The notes under the pieces are model-generated. The model searched no databases and was not told the origin of the DNA. It saw nothing but the letters and a program-made list of their open reading frames with translations. Below, in pieces: positions 1-5,418 of a DNA stretch of 5,952 nt. This stretch comes from Peptostreptococcaceae bacterium (GTDB lineage: Bacteria > Bacillota_A > Clostridia > Peptostreptococcales > Anaerovoracaceae). Position 1 is the stretch's first letter; each line of letters begins with the position of its first letter. Position numbers and translations under genes: made by a program. The stretch lies in the NCBI GenBank assembly GCA_016650135.1, contig JAENWH010000135.1, positions 1 through 5,952 on the forward strand, read 5' to 3'.

Positions 1-20
1 GGCAACAATATAACCGATGG

Positions 21-52
21 AAGCCCATTATAAGCATCCGACATTGGGTTTG
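21..52 (+). repeat. Long inverted repeat, left copy
   Basis: This 32-bp stretch contains GCATCCGACATTGGG. Its reverse complement recurs at 294-325 with a single difference (T49 against G297, which would still pair as a wobble). The copy has its own short dyad, 21-27 against 45-51, with one G-T pair, followed by a degraded T-rich tail (TTTGTT) and a run of A. Similarity to the other copy continues imperfectly inward: CCCCTGCAAT at 65-74 matches CCCTTGCAAT on the minus strand of the right copy. Together the two copies could be ends of a small non-autonomous element or paired hairpins. The sequence does not decide between these. Confidence 0.8.
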
Positions 53-98
53 TTAAAAAAATAACCCCTGCAATTGGTGGGTTTGTTGAATTTGAGCC

Positions 99-107
99 TG
101 TGGATAA
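99..107 (-). promoter_or_regulatory. DnaA box
   Basis: TGTGGATAA is the exact complement of the strong DnaA box TTATCCACA. It lies 120 bp left of the palindromic pair of boxes, with an AT-rich stretch between them. A single 9-mer could occur by chance in AT-rich DNA, but three exact copies within 155 bp are unlikely to be accidental. Confidence 0.55.
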
Positions 108-159
108 GTTTTGTATTAAATATTAATTAGCATATTATTTTATTGGTAAAGGATTTTAT

Positions 160-205
160 GAGCGTATGATTGATGTCTTATCACATTTTTCATATGCTCT
201 TTTAT
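160..205 (+). terminator. Candidate intrinsic terminator of an upstream gene
   Basis: A 10-bp stem (GAGCGTATGA at 160-169 with TCATATGCTC at 190-199, one G-U pair) encloses a second small stem (172-176 with 183-187). It is followed at once by TTTTATT. On the plus strand this has the shape of an intrinsic terminator and could end transcription from a gene left of the window, insulating the heat-shock promoter. The stem is only moderately GC-rich, so the call is tentative. Confidence 0.4.
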
Positions 206-223
206 TGTGTATTTCAATTTTCC

Positions 224-256
224 CCAGTTATCCACAGGAACCCTGTGGATAACTGG
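224..256. promoter_or_regulatory. Palindrome built from two opposed DnaA boxes
   Basis: CCAGTTATCCACAGG (224-238) and its exact reverse complement (242-256) are separated by only AAC. Each arm contains the consensus DnaA box TTATCCACA, at 228-236 on the plus strand and 244-252 on the minus strand. The arms would pair as a 15-bp hairpin, but there is no T run on either side, so it does not look like an intrinsic terminator. A DnaA-binding role is inferred from the box sequence. Possible roles are DnaA titration, transcriptional control of the chaperone operon, or part of an origin. Confidence 0.6.
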
Positions 257-293
257 AATTTAAAATGACTGATTGCAAGGGCTCTGAAAAAAC

Positions 294-325
294 CAAGCCC
301 AATGTCGGATGCTTATAATGGGCTT
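294..325 (-). repeat. Long inverted repeat, right copy, with terminator-like hairpin
   Basis: This is the inverted partner of 21-52. The copy sits inside a perfect 11-bp stem (291-301 with 319-329) and a 17-nt loop. Read on the minus strand the stem is followed directly by six T (the A run at 287-292), so it has the form of an intrinsic terminator for leftward transcription. On the plus strand it is followed by A residues and would not terminate. No leftward gene is visible to the right of it, which makes this orientation odd. Confidence 0.8.
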
Positions 326-353
326 GGTTAAAAAAATCTTGAAAAATCTTAAA

Positions 354-384
354 AACACTGTTGACAATAAACGTTAACAGTGTT
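354..384. promoter_or_regulatory. Dyad overlapping the hrcA promoter (possible operator)
   Basis: AACACTGTT (354-362) and AACAGTGTT (376-384) are perfect 9-bp inverted arms around a 13-nt centre. A second, tighter palindrome, TTAACA-G-TGTTAA, covers 374-386. Together they touch both the -35 and the -10 boxes, where a bound repressor would block RNA polymerase. The words match neither CIRCE nor the heptad repeats of CtsR, so any regulator is unknown. Chance symmetry in AT-rich promoter DNA is possible. Confidence 0.45.
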
Positions 385-389
385 AAATT
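361..389 (+). promoter_or_regulatory. Sigma-A type promoter of the hrcA operon
   Basis: A perfect -35 box TTGACA (361-366) is followed after 17 bp by TAAATT (384-389, four of six matches to TATAAT). The latter is preceded by TG at 381-382, giving an extended -10. Phased A-tracts at 330-336, 342-346 and 351-355 lie directly upstream and may act as UP-element or curved DNA. The predicted start near 396 puts CIRCE at the very beginning of the transcript, the usual arrangement for HrcA control. Confidence 0.75.
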
Positions 390-399
390 TAAACTATGG

Positions 400-426
400 T
401 TAGCACTCACTGGGTGCGAGTGCTAA
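400..426. promoter_or_regulatory. CIRCE operator (HrcA binding site)
   Basis: TTAGCACTC, nine bases, then GAGTGCTAA: both arms match the CIRCE consensus exactly, with the canonical N9 spacer. It lies between the predicted transcription start and the hrcA ribosome binding site. HrcA bound here represses the operon at normal temperature. In the known model, GroE-assisted folding keeps HrcA active, and the repressor is lost when chaperones are occupied by heat-damaged proteins. Since hrcA is the first gene, control is autoregulatory. Confidence 0.97.
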
Positions 427-442
427 CAAAAGGAGAAGAGAT

Positions 443-1489
443 ATGGATTTAAGTGAAAGAAAATTAAAAATCCTGCAGGCAATTGTAGGAGATTTTATAA
501 GAACTGCTGAACCCATTGGATCCAGAACTCTTTCGAAGAAATATGACATGGGAATAAGCCCGGCAACTATACGAAACGAAATGTCTGATCTGGAAGAACT
601 GGGGTTCTTATCTCATCCTCACACGTCAGCCGGAAGAGTGCCTTCCGATAAAGCATACAGACTTTATGTAAACAGTCTTATGGAAAAAAGGATGCTGACA
701 AAAAAAGAGAAAGAGTTCATATCAAAAAAACTTACGAATAATGTTTCTGAGCTTGAAAAGACAATTCAGTGTGCGGCAAGACTTTTATCTGAGATTACTC
801 AGTTGACTTCTTTTGCCTTGACACCTAATCAAAATGAAGACAAACTGAAGTACATAAATATTCTGCCGATGGACAGCAGTACAGTCGTGCTGATGATTGT
901 AGCAGAAAGTGGAAAAGTTTCGAACACAACTCTCAGACTGATTGTTCCATATTCGGAGGATCGGTTAGAACTTCTGTCAAAGAGTATGACTTATTATTAC
1001 AAGGGCAAAACGTTGAGTGAGATGCTGAAAGTTGATATTATCAAGAACTTTAAGACTGATATTGTTGCCCTGAGCGGACTTGCAGAGAATATTATGCCGA
1101 ATTTCCTCCATATTTTAGAAGGAATGCTGGATGTTAATTTATATATGGATGGTTATACTAATATATTTTCATTCCCTGAATATAATGACATCGATAAGGC
1201 AAAAATGTTTCTGGAGATGGTAAATCAAAAGGATGTTTTCACTAAAATTCTTATTAACAGGGATAATGGGATGATAGTTACCATAGGGAATGAAAATGCA
1301 GACAATCATATGCAGGAATGCAGTTTAATAACCGCATCCTATCATATAGATGGAAAGTTACTTGGAAAGCTTGGTGTTATAGGACCTACAAGAATGAAAT
1401 ATGATGAAGTGATTTCGGTTATTGAATTCATGACGGAAAATCTAAGTGAAAGCTTTAAGCTAACAGGAGGGAATGAAGAAAATGAATAA
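443..1489 (+). CDS. hrcA: Heat-inducible transcription repressor HrcA
   Basis: This is a 348-residue cytoplasmic repressor of class I heat-shock genes, of typical family length. The N-terminal winged helix-turn-helix (about residues 1-75) shows the family hallmarks: SERKLKILQAIV, then PIGSRTLS, then SPATIRNEMSDLEELGFL (39-56) as the recognition region, and the wing motif HPHTSAGRVPS (58-68). The rest is the GAF-like and dimerisation part, closing with GKLGVIGPTRMKYDEVI near the C-terminus, also conserved in HrcA. The start ATG has AGGAG at 431-435, 7 nt upstream. Its operator, a perfect CIRCE, is 16 bp upstream, so it represses itself together with grpE, dnaK and dnaJ. Its 3' end contains the grpE ribosome binding site and start, suggesting translational coupling. 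Confidence 0.98.
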   Translation: MDLSERKLKILQAIVGDFIRTAEPIGSRTLSKKYDMGISPATIRNEMSDLEELGFLSHPHTSAGRVPSDKAYRLYVNSLMEKRMLTKKEKEFISKKLTNNVSELEKTIQCAARLLSEITQLTSFALTPNQNEDKLKYINILPMDSSTVVLMIVAESGKVSNTTLRLIVPYSEDRLELLSKSMTYYYKGKTLSEMLKVDIIKNFKTDIVALSGLAENIMPNFLHILEGMLDVNLYMDGYTNIFSFPEYNDIDKAKMFLEMVNQKDVFTKILINRDNGMIVTIGNENADNHMQECSLITASYHIDGKLLGKLGVIGPTRMKYDEVISVIEFMTENLSESFKLTGGNEENE

Positions 1490-2186
1490 AGTGAATAAAG
1501 GTAATAAAGGTAATAAAGGTAAAAGGGGAGATTCTTTAGATGATGTGCTAAACCTGAAAGACATGAAGGAAGACACGAAGGAAGACATGAAGGAAGATAT
1601 GAAGGAAGACACGAAGGAAGATATGAAGGAAAAAGTAAAAGAACCAGAAGAGACAGAGGAAGCAAAAACTGACAGATTCAAGGAAGCCAAACATAAGGAA
1701 GCCAAAGAAAAGGAAGAAGAAACCCAAAAAGCTGAAGAAGCTCAGAAAGCTGAAGAAGCTCAGAAAGCTGAAGAAGAAGCAGTGGGGATTAAGTACTTAA
1801 GACTGATGGCTGACTTTCAAAATTACAAAAGAAGAGTAGAAAAAGAAAAATCAGACATTTATGCATTCGCCAACGAGAAAATCGTTGTAGAATTGCTTGA
1901 TGTAATAGACAGCTTTGAAAGAGCACTTTCTCATCAAGGTGATGAGAATAATGTGATTTCAGAAGGAATGAACATGATTTACAAACAATTAAAGGCAGTC
2001 CTTGAAAAAAGCGGCCTGCAGGAGATTGAGGCATTAGGTCAGGAATTTGATCCTAACCTTCACAATGCCGTAATGATGGAGGATTCCGAAGAATATGAAC
2101 CAGGAAAAGTAACATTGGTTATGCAAAAAGGGTATTTTTTAAATAAAAAAGTCATTAGACACACAATGGTCAGAGTGGCTAAATAG
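1482..2186 (+). CDS. grpE: Nucleotide exchange factor GrpE with long repetitive N-terminus
   Basis: GrpE is the homodimeric co-chaperone that releases ADP from DnaK. The conserved core (about residue 100 to the end, counted from the 1482 start) has the coiled-coil beginning YLRLMADFQNYKRRVEKEK. It also has the C-terminal signature FDPNLHNAV, then PGKVTLVMQKGYFLNKKVIRHTMVRV. About 100 residues precede it, made almost only of Lys, Glu, Asp, Ala and short repeats: NKG units, six D(M/T)KE units, and three QKAEE(A/E) units. Most GrpE proteins have a shorter acidic N-terminus, so 234 residues is long for the family. Two in-frame ATGs compete, at 1473 and 1482. AGGAGG (1465-1470) is 2 nt from the first, too close, and 11 nt from the second, long but workable, so I prefer 1482. 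Either start overlaps hrcA. Confidence 0.95.
   Translation: MNKVNKGNKGNKGKRGDSLDDVLNLKDMKEDTKEDMKEDMKEDTKEDMKEKVKEPEETEEAKTDRFKEAKHKEAKEKEEETQKAEEAQKAEEAQKAEEEAVGIKYLRLMADFQNYKRRVEKEKSDIYAFANEKIVVELLDVIDSFERALSHQGDENNVISEGMNMIYKQLKAVLEKSGLQEIEALGQEFDPNLHNAVMMEDSEEYEPGKVTLVMQKGYFLNKKVIRHTMVRVAK
1560..1631 (+). repeat. 12-bp tandem repeat, six units, inside grpE
   Basis: Six consecutive 12-bp units of the form GA(C/T)A(T/C)GAAGGAA encode D-M/T-K-E. Units differ from each other only at two pyrimidine positions, so the array looks recently expanded by replication slippage. Being a multiple of three, gain or loss of units keeps the frame. Confidence 0.9.
1725..1778 (+). repeat. 18-bp tandem repeat, three units, inside grpE
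   Basis: Three near-identical 18-bp units, based on CAGAAAGCTGAAGAAGCT, encode QKAEEA, QKAEEA and QKAEEE. They lie directly before the conserved GrpE core and extend its predicted charged helix. A less regular AATAAAGGT (NKG) repeat lies near the start of the gene, at about 1494-1520. Confidence 0.85.
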
Positions 2187-2204
2187 TAAACGGAGGGAAT
2201 TAAA

Positions 2205-4097
2205 ATGGGAAAAGTAATAGGAATTGACTTAGGAACAACAAACTCGTGTGTTTCAGTATTAGAAGGTGGAGAGCCTATCGTAATAACAAATGCAGAGGGG
2301 AACAGAACAACGCCATCAGTTGTAGCTTTTGCAAAAAATGGAGAAAGATTAGTTGGCGAAACTGCGAAGAGACAGGCAATAACTAATTCAGACAGAACAA
2401 TCACATCAATAAAAAGACAGATGGGCACAGATCATAATATAGAAATTGACGGGAAGAAATACACACCACAGGATATTTCAGCTATGATTTTAGGGAAACT
2501 GAAAGTAGATGCTGAAAGCTATCTTGGCGAAAAAGTAACGGAAGCTGTTATTACAGTACCAGCTTATTTTACAGACAGCCAAAAACAAGCAACAAAAGAT
2601 GCCGGCAAAATTGCGGGACTTGATGTAAAGAGAATTATCAATGAACCTACAGCGGCAGCGCTTGCATATGGGCTTGACAAAGAGAAAGATCATCATAAAA
2701 TCATTGTTTATGACCTAGGGGGTGGTACTTTCGACGTGTCTGTTCTGGAAATCGGGGATGGCGTATTTGAAGTATTGGCTACAAACGGGAATAATATGCT
2801 AGGTGGAGACGACTTTGACGAAGTGCTTGTTAAATTTATCGGCGACAGTTTTGCTAAAGAAAATGGTATTGACCTGAGAAAAGATAAGATGGCTCACCAG
2901 AGACTTAAGGAAGCGGCTGAGAAGGCAAAAAAAGAATTATCAAGTTCACAAAAAGCAAATATCAATCTGCCATTTATTACTGTAAATGCAGATGGACCAC
3001 TTCATTTAGATATGGATATTACAAGAGCAAAATTTGATCAATTGACTGCATTCCTTGTTGAAAAGACAGTTGAACCAATGAGAAAAGCCATGGCAGATGC
3101 TAACGTAACAACAGTTGACCTTGATAAAGTATTACTTGTCGGAGGTTCTACAAGAATACCTGCAGTGCAGGATACCGTAAAGAAGATTACTGGAAAAGAA
3201 CCATTCAAAGGGATTAACCCGGATGAATGCGTGGCAGTCGGTGCAGCTATTCAGGCTGGCGTACTTACAGGTGAAGTGCATGACGTACTGTTACTGGATG
3301 TTACACCACTTTCACTTTCAATCGAAACGCTGGGCGGAGTAGCTACCAGATTAATAGAGAGAAATACGACAATTCCTACAAAGAAGAGTCAGATATTCTC
3401 GACAGCAGCAGACAACCAGACAGCAGTAGATATTCATGTAATGCAGGGTGAAAGAGAAATAGCCGCAGGTAATATTACCCTTGGACGTTTCCAACTTTCG
3501 GGTATTCCACCAGCACGTCGTGGTGTTCCACAGATTGAAGTTACTTTTGACATTGATGCCAATGGTATTGTAAATGTAAGTGCAAAGGATATGGGAACCG
3601 GTAAGGAACAGAGAATTACCATCAGTTCATCCACTAAGCTTTCAGATGCAGAGATAAAGGCTAAGATTAAGGAAGCAGAACAGTTTGCAGAAGAAGACAG
3701 GATTAAGAAGGAAGAGGTTGAAACCAGAAACAGGGCGGAGACTCTTGTATACGAAACTGAAAAATCATTAAAGGATATTGAGGAAAAACTTTCAGAAGAA
3801 GAAAAAACTAGAATTAATGAGGCAAAGGATGCGGTTTCAAAGGCACTTGAAGGAAATAATATGGAAGAAATTAAAGAAACAACAGAAAAATTAACAGAAG
3901 AATTCCATACAATTTCAGCTAAAATGTATGAACAGGCTCAGGCGGCTCAAGGACAGGATCCTAATATGGGTGGAGATATGGGCGGAGATATGGGCGGAAC
4001 TGCTGGCGGAGATACAGAATCAGAACAGGCAAACGATGATAATGTTGTAGATGCTGAGTATGAAGTTGTAGACGAGGATAAAGAAAAAGACAAATAA
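2205..4097 (+). CDS. dnaK: Molecular chaperone DnaK (Hsp70)
   Basis: DnaK is the cytoplasmic ATP-dependent chaperone that binds exposed hydrophobic segments of unfolded proteins. The 630-residue protein is complete. The actin-like nucleotide-binding domain shows all three Hsp70 signatures: GIDLGTTNS near the N-terminus, [14 protein letters not shown] from residue 167, and [13 protein letters not shown] from 310. The interdomain linker [11 protein letters not shown] (about 361-371) leads to the peptide-binding beta domain and a helical lid. The tail has Met-Gly-Gly-Asp repeats (from 588) and the conserved acidic end [14 protein letters not shown]. The segment after SIKRQMGTD lacks the insert of Gram-negative DnaK, as in Bacillota. 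GGAGGG lies 7 nt before the ATG and the gap from grpE is 18 nt, so the two are co-transcribed. It works with the flanking grpE and dnaJ products. Confidence 0.99.
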   Translation: MGKVIGIDLGTTNSCVSVLEGGEPIVITNAEGNRTTPSVVAFAKNGERLVGETAKRQAITNSDRTITSIKRQMGTDHNIEIDGKKYTPQDISAMILGKLKVDAESYLGEKVTEAVITVPAYFTDSQKQATKDAGKIAGLDVKRIINEPTAAALAYGLDKEKDHHKIIVYDLGGGTFDVSVLEIGDGVFEVLATNGNNMLGGDDFDEVLVKFIGDSFAKENGIDLRKDKMAHQRLKEAAEKAKKELSSSQKANINLPFITVNADGPLHLDMDITRAKFDQLTAFLVEKTVEPMRKAMADANVTTVDLDKVLLVGGSTRIPAVQDTVKKITGKEPFKGINPDECVAVGAAIQAGVLTGEVHDVLLLDVTPLSLSIETLGGVATRLIERNTTIPTKKSQIFSTAADNQTAVDIHVMQGEREIAAGNITLGRFQLSGIPPARRGVPQIEVTFDIDANGIVNVSAKDMGTGKEQRITISSSTKLSDAEIKAKIKEAEQFAEEDRIKKEEVETRNRAETLVYETEKSLKDIEEKLSEEEKTRINEAKDAVSKALEGNNMEEIKETTEKLTEEFHTISAKMYEQAQAAQGQDPNMGGDMGGDMGGTAGGDTESEQANDDNVVDAEYEVVDEDKEKDK

Positions 4098-4101
4098 ATA
4101 T

Positions 4102-4131
4102 ATGGCAAACCGATTGTAACCTTGTTATAAT
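4102..4131 (+). promoter_or_regulatory. Candidate internal promoter for dnaJ
   Basis: A perfect TATAAT (4126-4131) is preceded by TG one base upstream (4123-4124), forming an extended -10. The best -35 is weak: ATGGCA (4102-4107), 18 bp away, four of six matches. Extended -10 promoters often work with a poor -35. The predicted start near 4138 leaves a leader of about 70 nt before dnaJ. This would allow dnaJ, and perhaps prmA, to be transcribed apart from dnaK. Confidence 0.5.
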
Positions 4132-4144
4132 TGGTTGGGGTGTG

Positions 4145-4170
4145 AGCACTCCTCTTTCGAGAGGGGTGTT
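4145..4170 (+). terminator. Stable TTCG-loop hairpin between dnaK and dnaJ
   Basis: AGCACTCCTCT (4145-4155) pairs with AGAGGGGTGTT (4160-4170) through a TTCG loop, 11 pairs including two wobbles. Only three T follow the outer stem closely (the last pair and 4171), so intrinsic termination would be partial. It may reduce read-through from dnaK, protect the 3' end of a grpE-dnaK message, or structure the leader of a dnaJ transcript. The left arm also contains AGCACTC, the core of a CIRCE half-site. Confidence 0.5.
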
Positions 4171-4207
4171 TGACTGATTGTTGAAATCTGGCGAGAAGGA
4201 GGCTTAA

Positions 4208-5368
4208 ATGGCGGAGAAAAAAAGGGATTTTTACGAGGTTCTTGGAATAGGTAAGGGAGCAAGTGATGATGAAATAAAAAAGGCTTACAGAAAAATGGCC
4301 ATGAAATATCATCCGGATAAAAACCCTGGGAATAAAGGGGCTGAAGATAAGTTCAAGGAAGCAAACGAAGCATATAGCATTCTTTCTGATGCTGATAAAA
4401 AAAATAAATATGATCGATTCGGTCATGCAGGGGTGGATCCAAATGCAGGATATGGAGGCTTCGGTGGAGCTGGAGGTTTTGGTGGCGGAGGCAGCGGAGG
4501 CAGCGGAGGCTTTGAAGATATCTTTGATATGTTTGGCGGCATGTTTGGCGGTGGTGGCACGCAAAGAAGAAGAAACGGTCCGACAAAGGGCAGAGATTTA
4601 CAGCAATCCGTTTCTATTTCATTCAATGAGGCCGCTTTCGGCACTAAAAAGCAAATTCAAATCAATAAATATGTGAATTGTCAGGCTTGCGGCGGGACTG
4701 GTGCAGAAAAAGGCACTTCTAAAATCACTTGCCCTAAATGTAATGGAGCTGGCGAAGTCAGAACTGTTAAAAGTACACCTTTCGGACAGTTTCAAAGTTC
4801 TGCACCTTGTGACAGATGTAATGGAACAGGCGAGGTCATTGAAAATCCTTGTAAAGTATGCGGTGGTTCAGGCAAGGTCAGAAAAACAGTTACTATTTCG
4901 GTGGATATCCCGGCAGGTGTAGATAATGATTCAGTCATTTCTATCAGAGGGCAAGGAGAACCGGGTGGAAACGGCGGACCTAACGGAGATTTTTACGTTG
5001 TTGTTTCTGTTACGCCACATAAGGTATTTAAACGAAATGGTACTGATTTAATTCTTGAAATGCCGATATCATTTACTCAACTGGCACTTGGGGACGATAT
5101 TATAGTACCAACTTTAAGCGAAAAAATATCATATAAAATTCCGGCAGGTACTCAACCTGATACTGTTTTCAGAATTAAAGGGAAGGGAATTAAATCTGTC
5201 AGAACGGGGAAAATGGGAGATTTATATATAAAGGTTGACCTTGAAATTCCTACAAAAATGACTGCTGATCAAAAGAAAAAGTTAAAAGAGCTTGAGGATG
5301 TTTTAGGCCATGAAAGTTATATAAAGAAAAGTAAATTTGCAGAAACAATGAAAGAGCTGTTTAAATAA
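4208..5368 (+). CDS. dnaJ: Molecular chaperone DnaJ (Hsp40)
   Basis: DnaJ is the co-chaperone that presents substrates to DnaK and triggers its ATP hydrolysis. The 386-residue protein is a complete type I (class A) DnaJ. It has an N-terminal J domain (about 6-71) with the essential HPD at 35-37 and a Gly/Phe-rich linker (about 81-117) ending in [15 protein letters not shown]. Four zinc-binding CxxCxGxG motifs start at C158, C175, C201 and C215, so both zinc centres are intact. The C-terminal substrate-binding domains follow, with [22 protein letters not shown] and [20 protein letters not shown]. The ATG has AGGAGG (4197-4202) 5 nt upstream. Unlike the tightly packed hrcA-grpE-dnaK part, it is separated from dnaK by 110 bp holding a hairpin and a likely promoter. 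Its last codons form the left arm of a large palindrome. Confidence 0.99.
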   Translation: MAEKKRDFYEVLGIGKGASDDEIKKAYRKMAMKYHPDKNPGNKGAEDKFKEANEAYSILSDADKKNKYDRFGHAGVDPNAGYGGFGGAGGFGGGGSGGSGGFEDIFDMFGGMFGGGGTQRRRNGPTKGRDLQQSVSISFNEAAFGTKKQIQINKYVNCQACGGTGAEKGTSKITCPKCNGAGEVRTVKSTPFGQFQSSAPCDRCNGTGEVIENPCKVCGGSGKVRKTVTISVDIPAGVDNDSVISIRGQGEPGGNGGPNGDFYVVVSVTPHKVFKRNGTDLILEMPISFTQLALGDDIIVPTLSEKISYKIPAGTQPDTVFRIKGKGIKSVRTGKMGDLYIKVDLEIPTKMTADQKKKLKELEDVLGHESYIKKSKFAETMKELFK

Positions 5369-5385
5369 ACAGCTCTTTCATTGTT
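5344..5385 (+). terminator. 42-bp perfect palindrome spanning the dnaJ stop codon
   Basis: Twenty bases (5344-5363) are repeated in exact reverse complement at 5366-5385, with only AA between them. The dnaJ stop codon TAA (5366-5368) lies at the apex, and the left arm encodes the end of DnaJ (TMKELFK). In RNA the GC-containing core AGAGCTGTTT with AAACAGCTCT is followed by T-rich but interrupted sequence (TTCATTGTTGTCTT). It is a plausible weak or attenuating terminator, or an RNA 3'-end stabiliser, before prmA. The hairpin is certain as sequence; its function is inferred. Confidence 0.6.
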
Positions 5386-5418
5386 GTCTTGCAGATTTAA
5401 TCATACACAGGGGGGATA

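Noticed and set aside
1..33. Possible 3' end of an upstream plus-strand gene (frame 1 reads GNNITDGSPL, then stop at 31-33)
   Set aside because: Ten codons are too few to identify a gene, other frames also stop soon after (11-13 and 54-56), and the stop lies inside the repeat. It cannot be supported without sequence further left.
111..138. TTGTAT and TATTAT as a promoter inside the inverted-repeat block
   Set aside because: The -35 match is only three of six, and the region is so AT-rich that -10-like words are expected by chance. No gene follows closely.
178..185. TTATCACA as a fourth DnaA box
   Set aside because: It lacks one base of the TTATNCACA spacing, so it does not match the 9-mer.
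228..410. 60-codon minus-strand reading frame across the promoter region
   Set aside because: It runs through the DnaA-box palindrome, the inverted repeat, the promoter and most of the CIRCE sequence, and resembles no family I recognise. It is best explained as a chance frame through regulatory DNA.
1560..1631. Tandem repeats read as a CRISPR array
   Set aside because: The 12-bp units are contiguous with no spacers and lie in frame within grpE, so they are coding tandem repeats.
1342..1705. Minus-strand frames rich in Leu/Pro/Ser opposite grpE
   Set aside because: They are low-complexity shadows of the Lys/Glu repeats of grpE on the other strand, with no family likeness.
3947..4644. Minus-strand frames of 62-205 codons, and a plus-strand frame 4389-4676, overlapping the dnaK end and dnaJ
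   Set aside because: They overlap strongly conserved dnaK and dnaJ coding sequence and have compositions expected of out-of-frame Gly-rich DNA.
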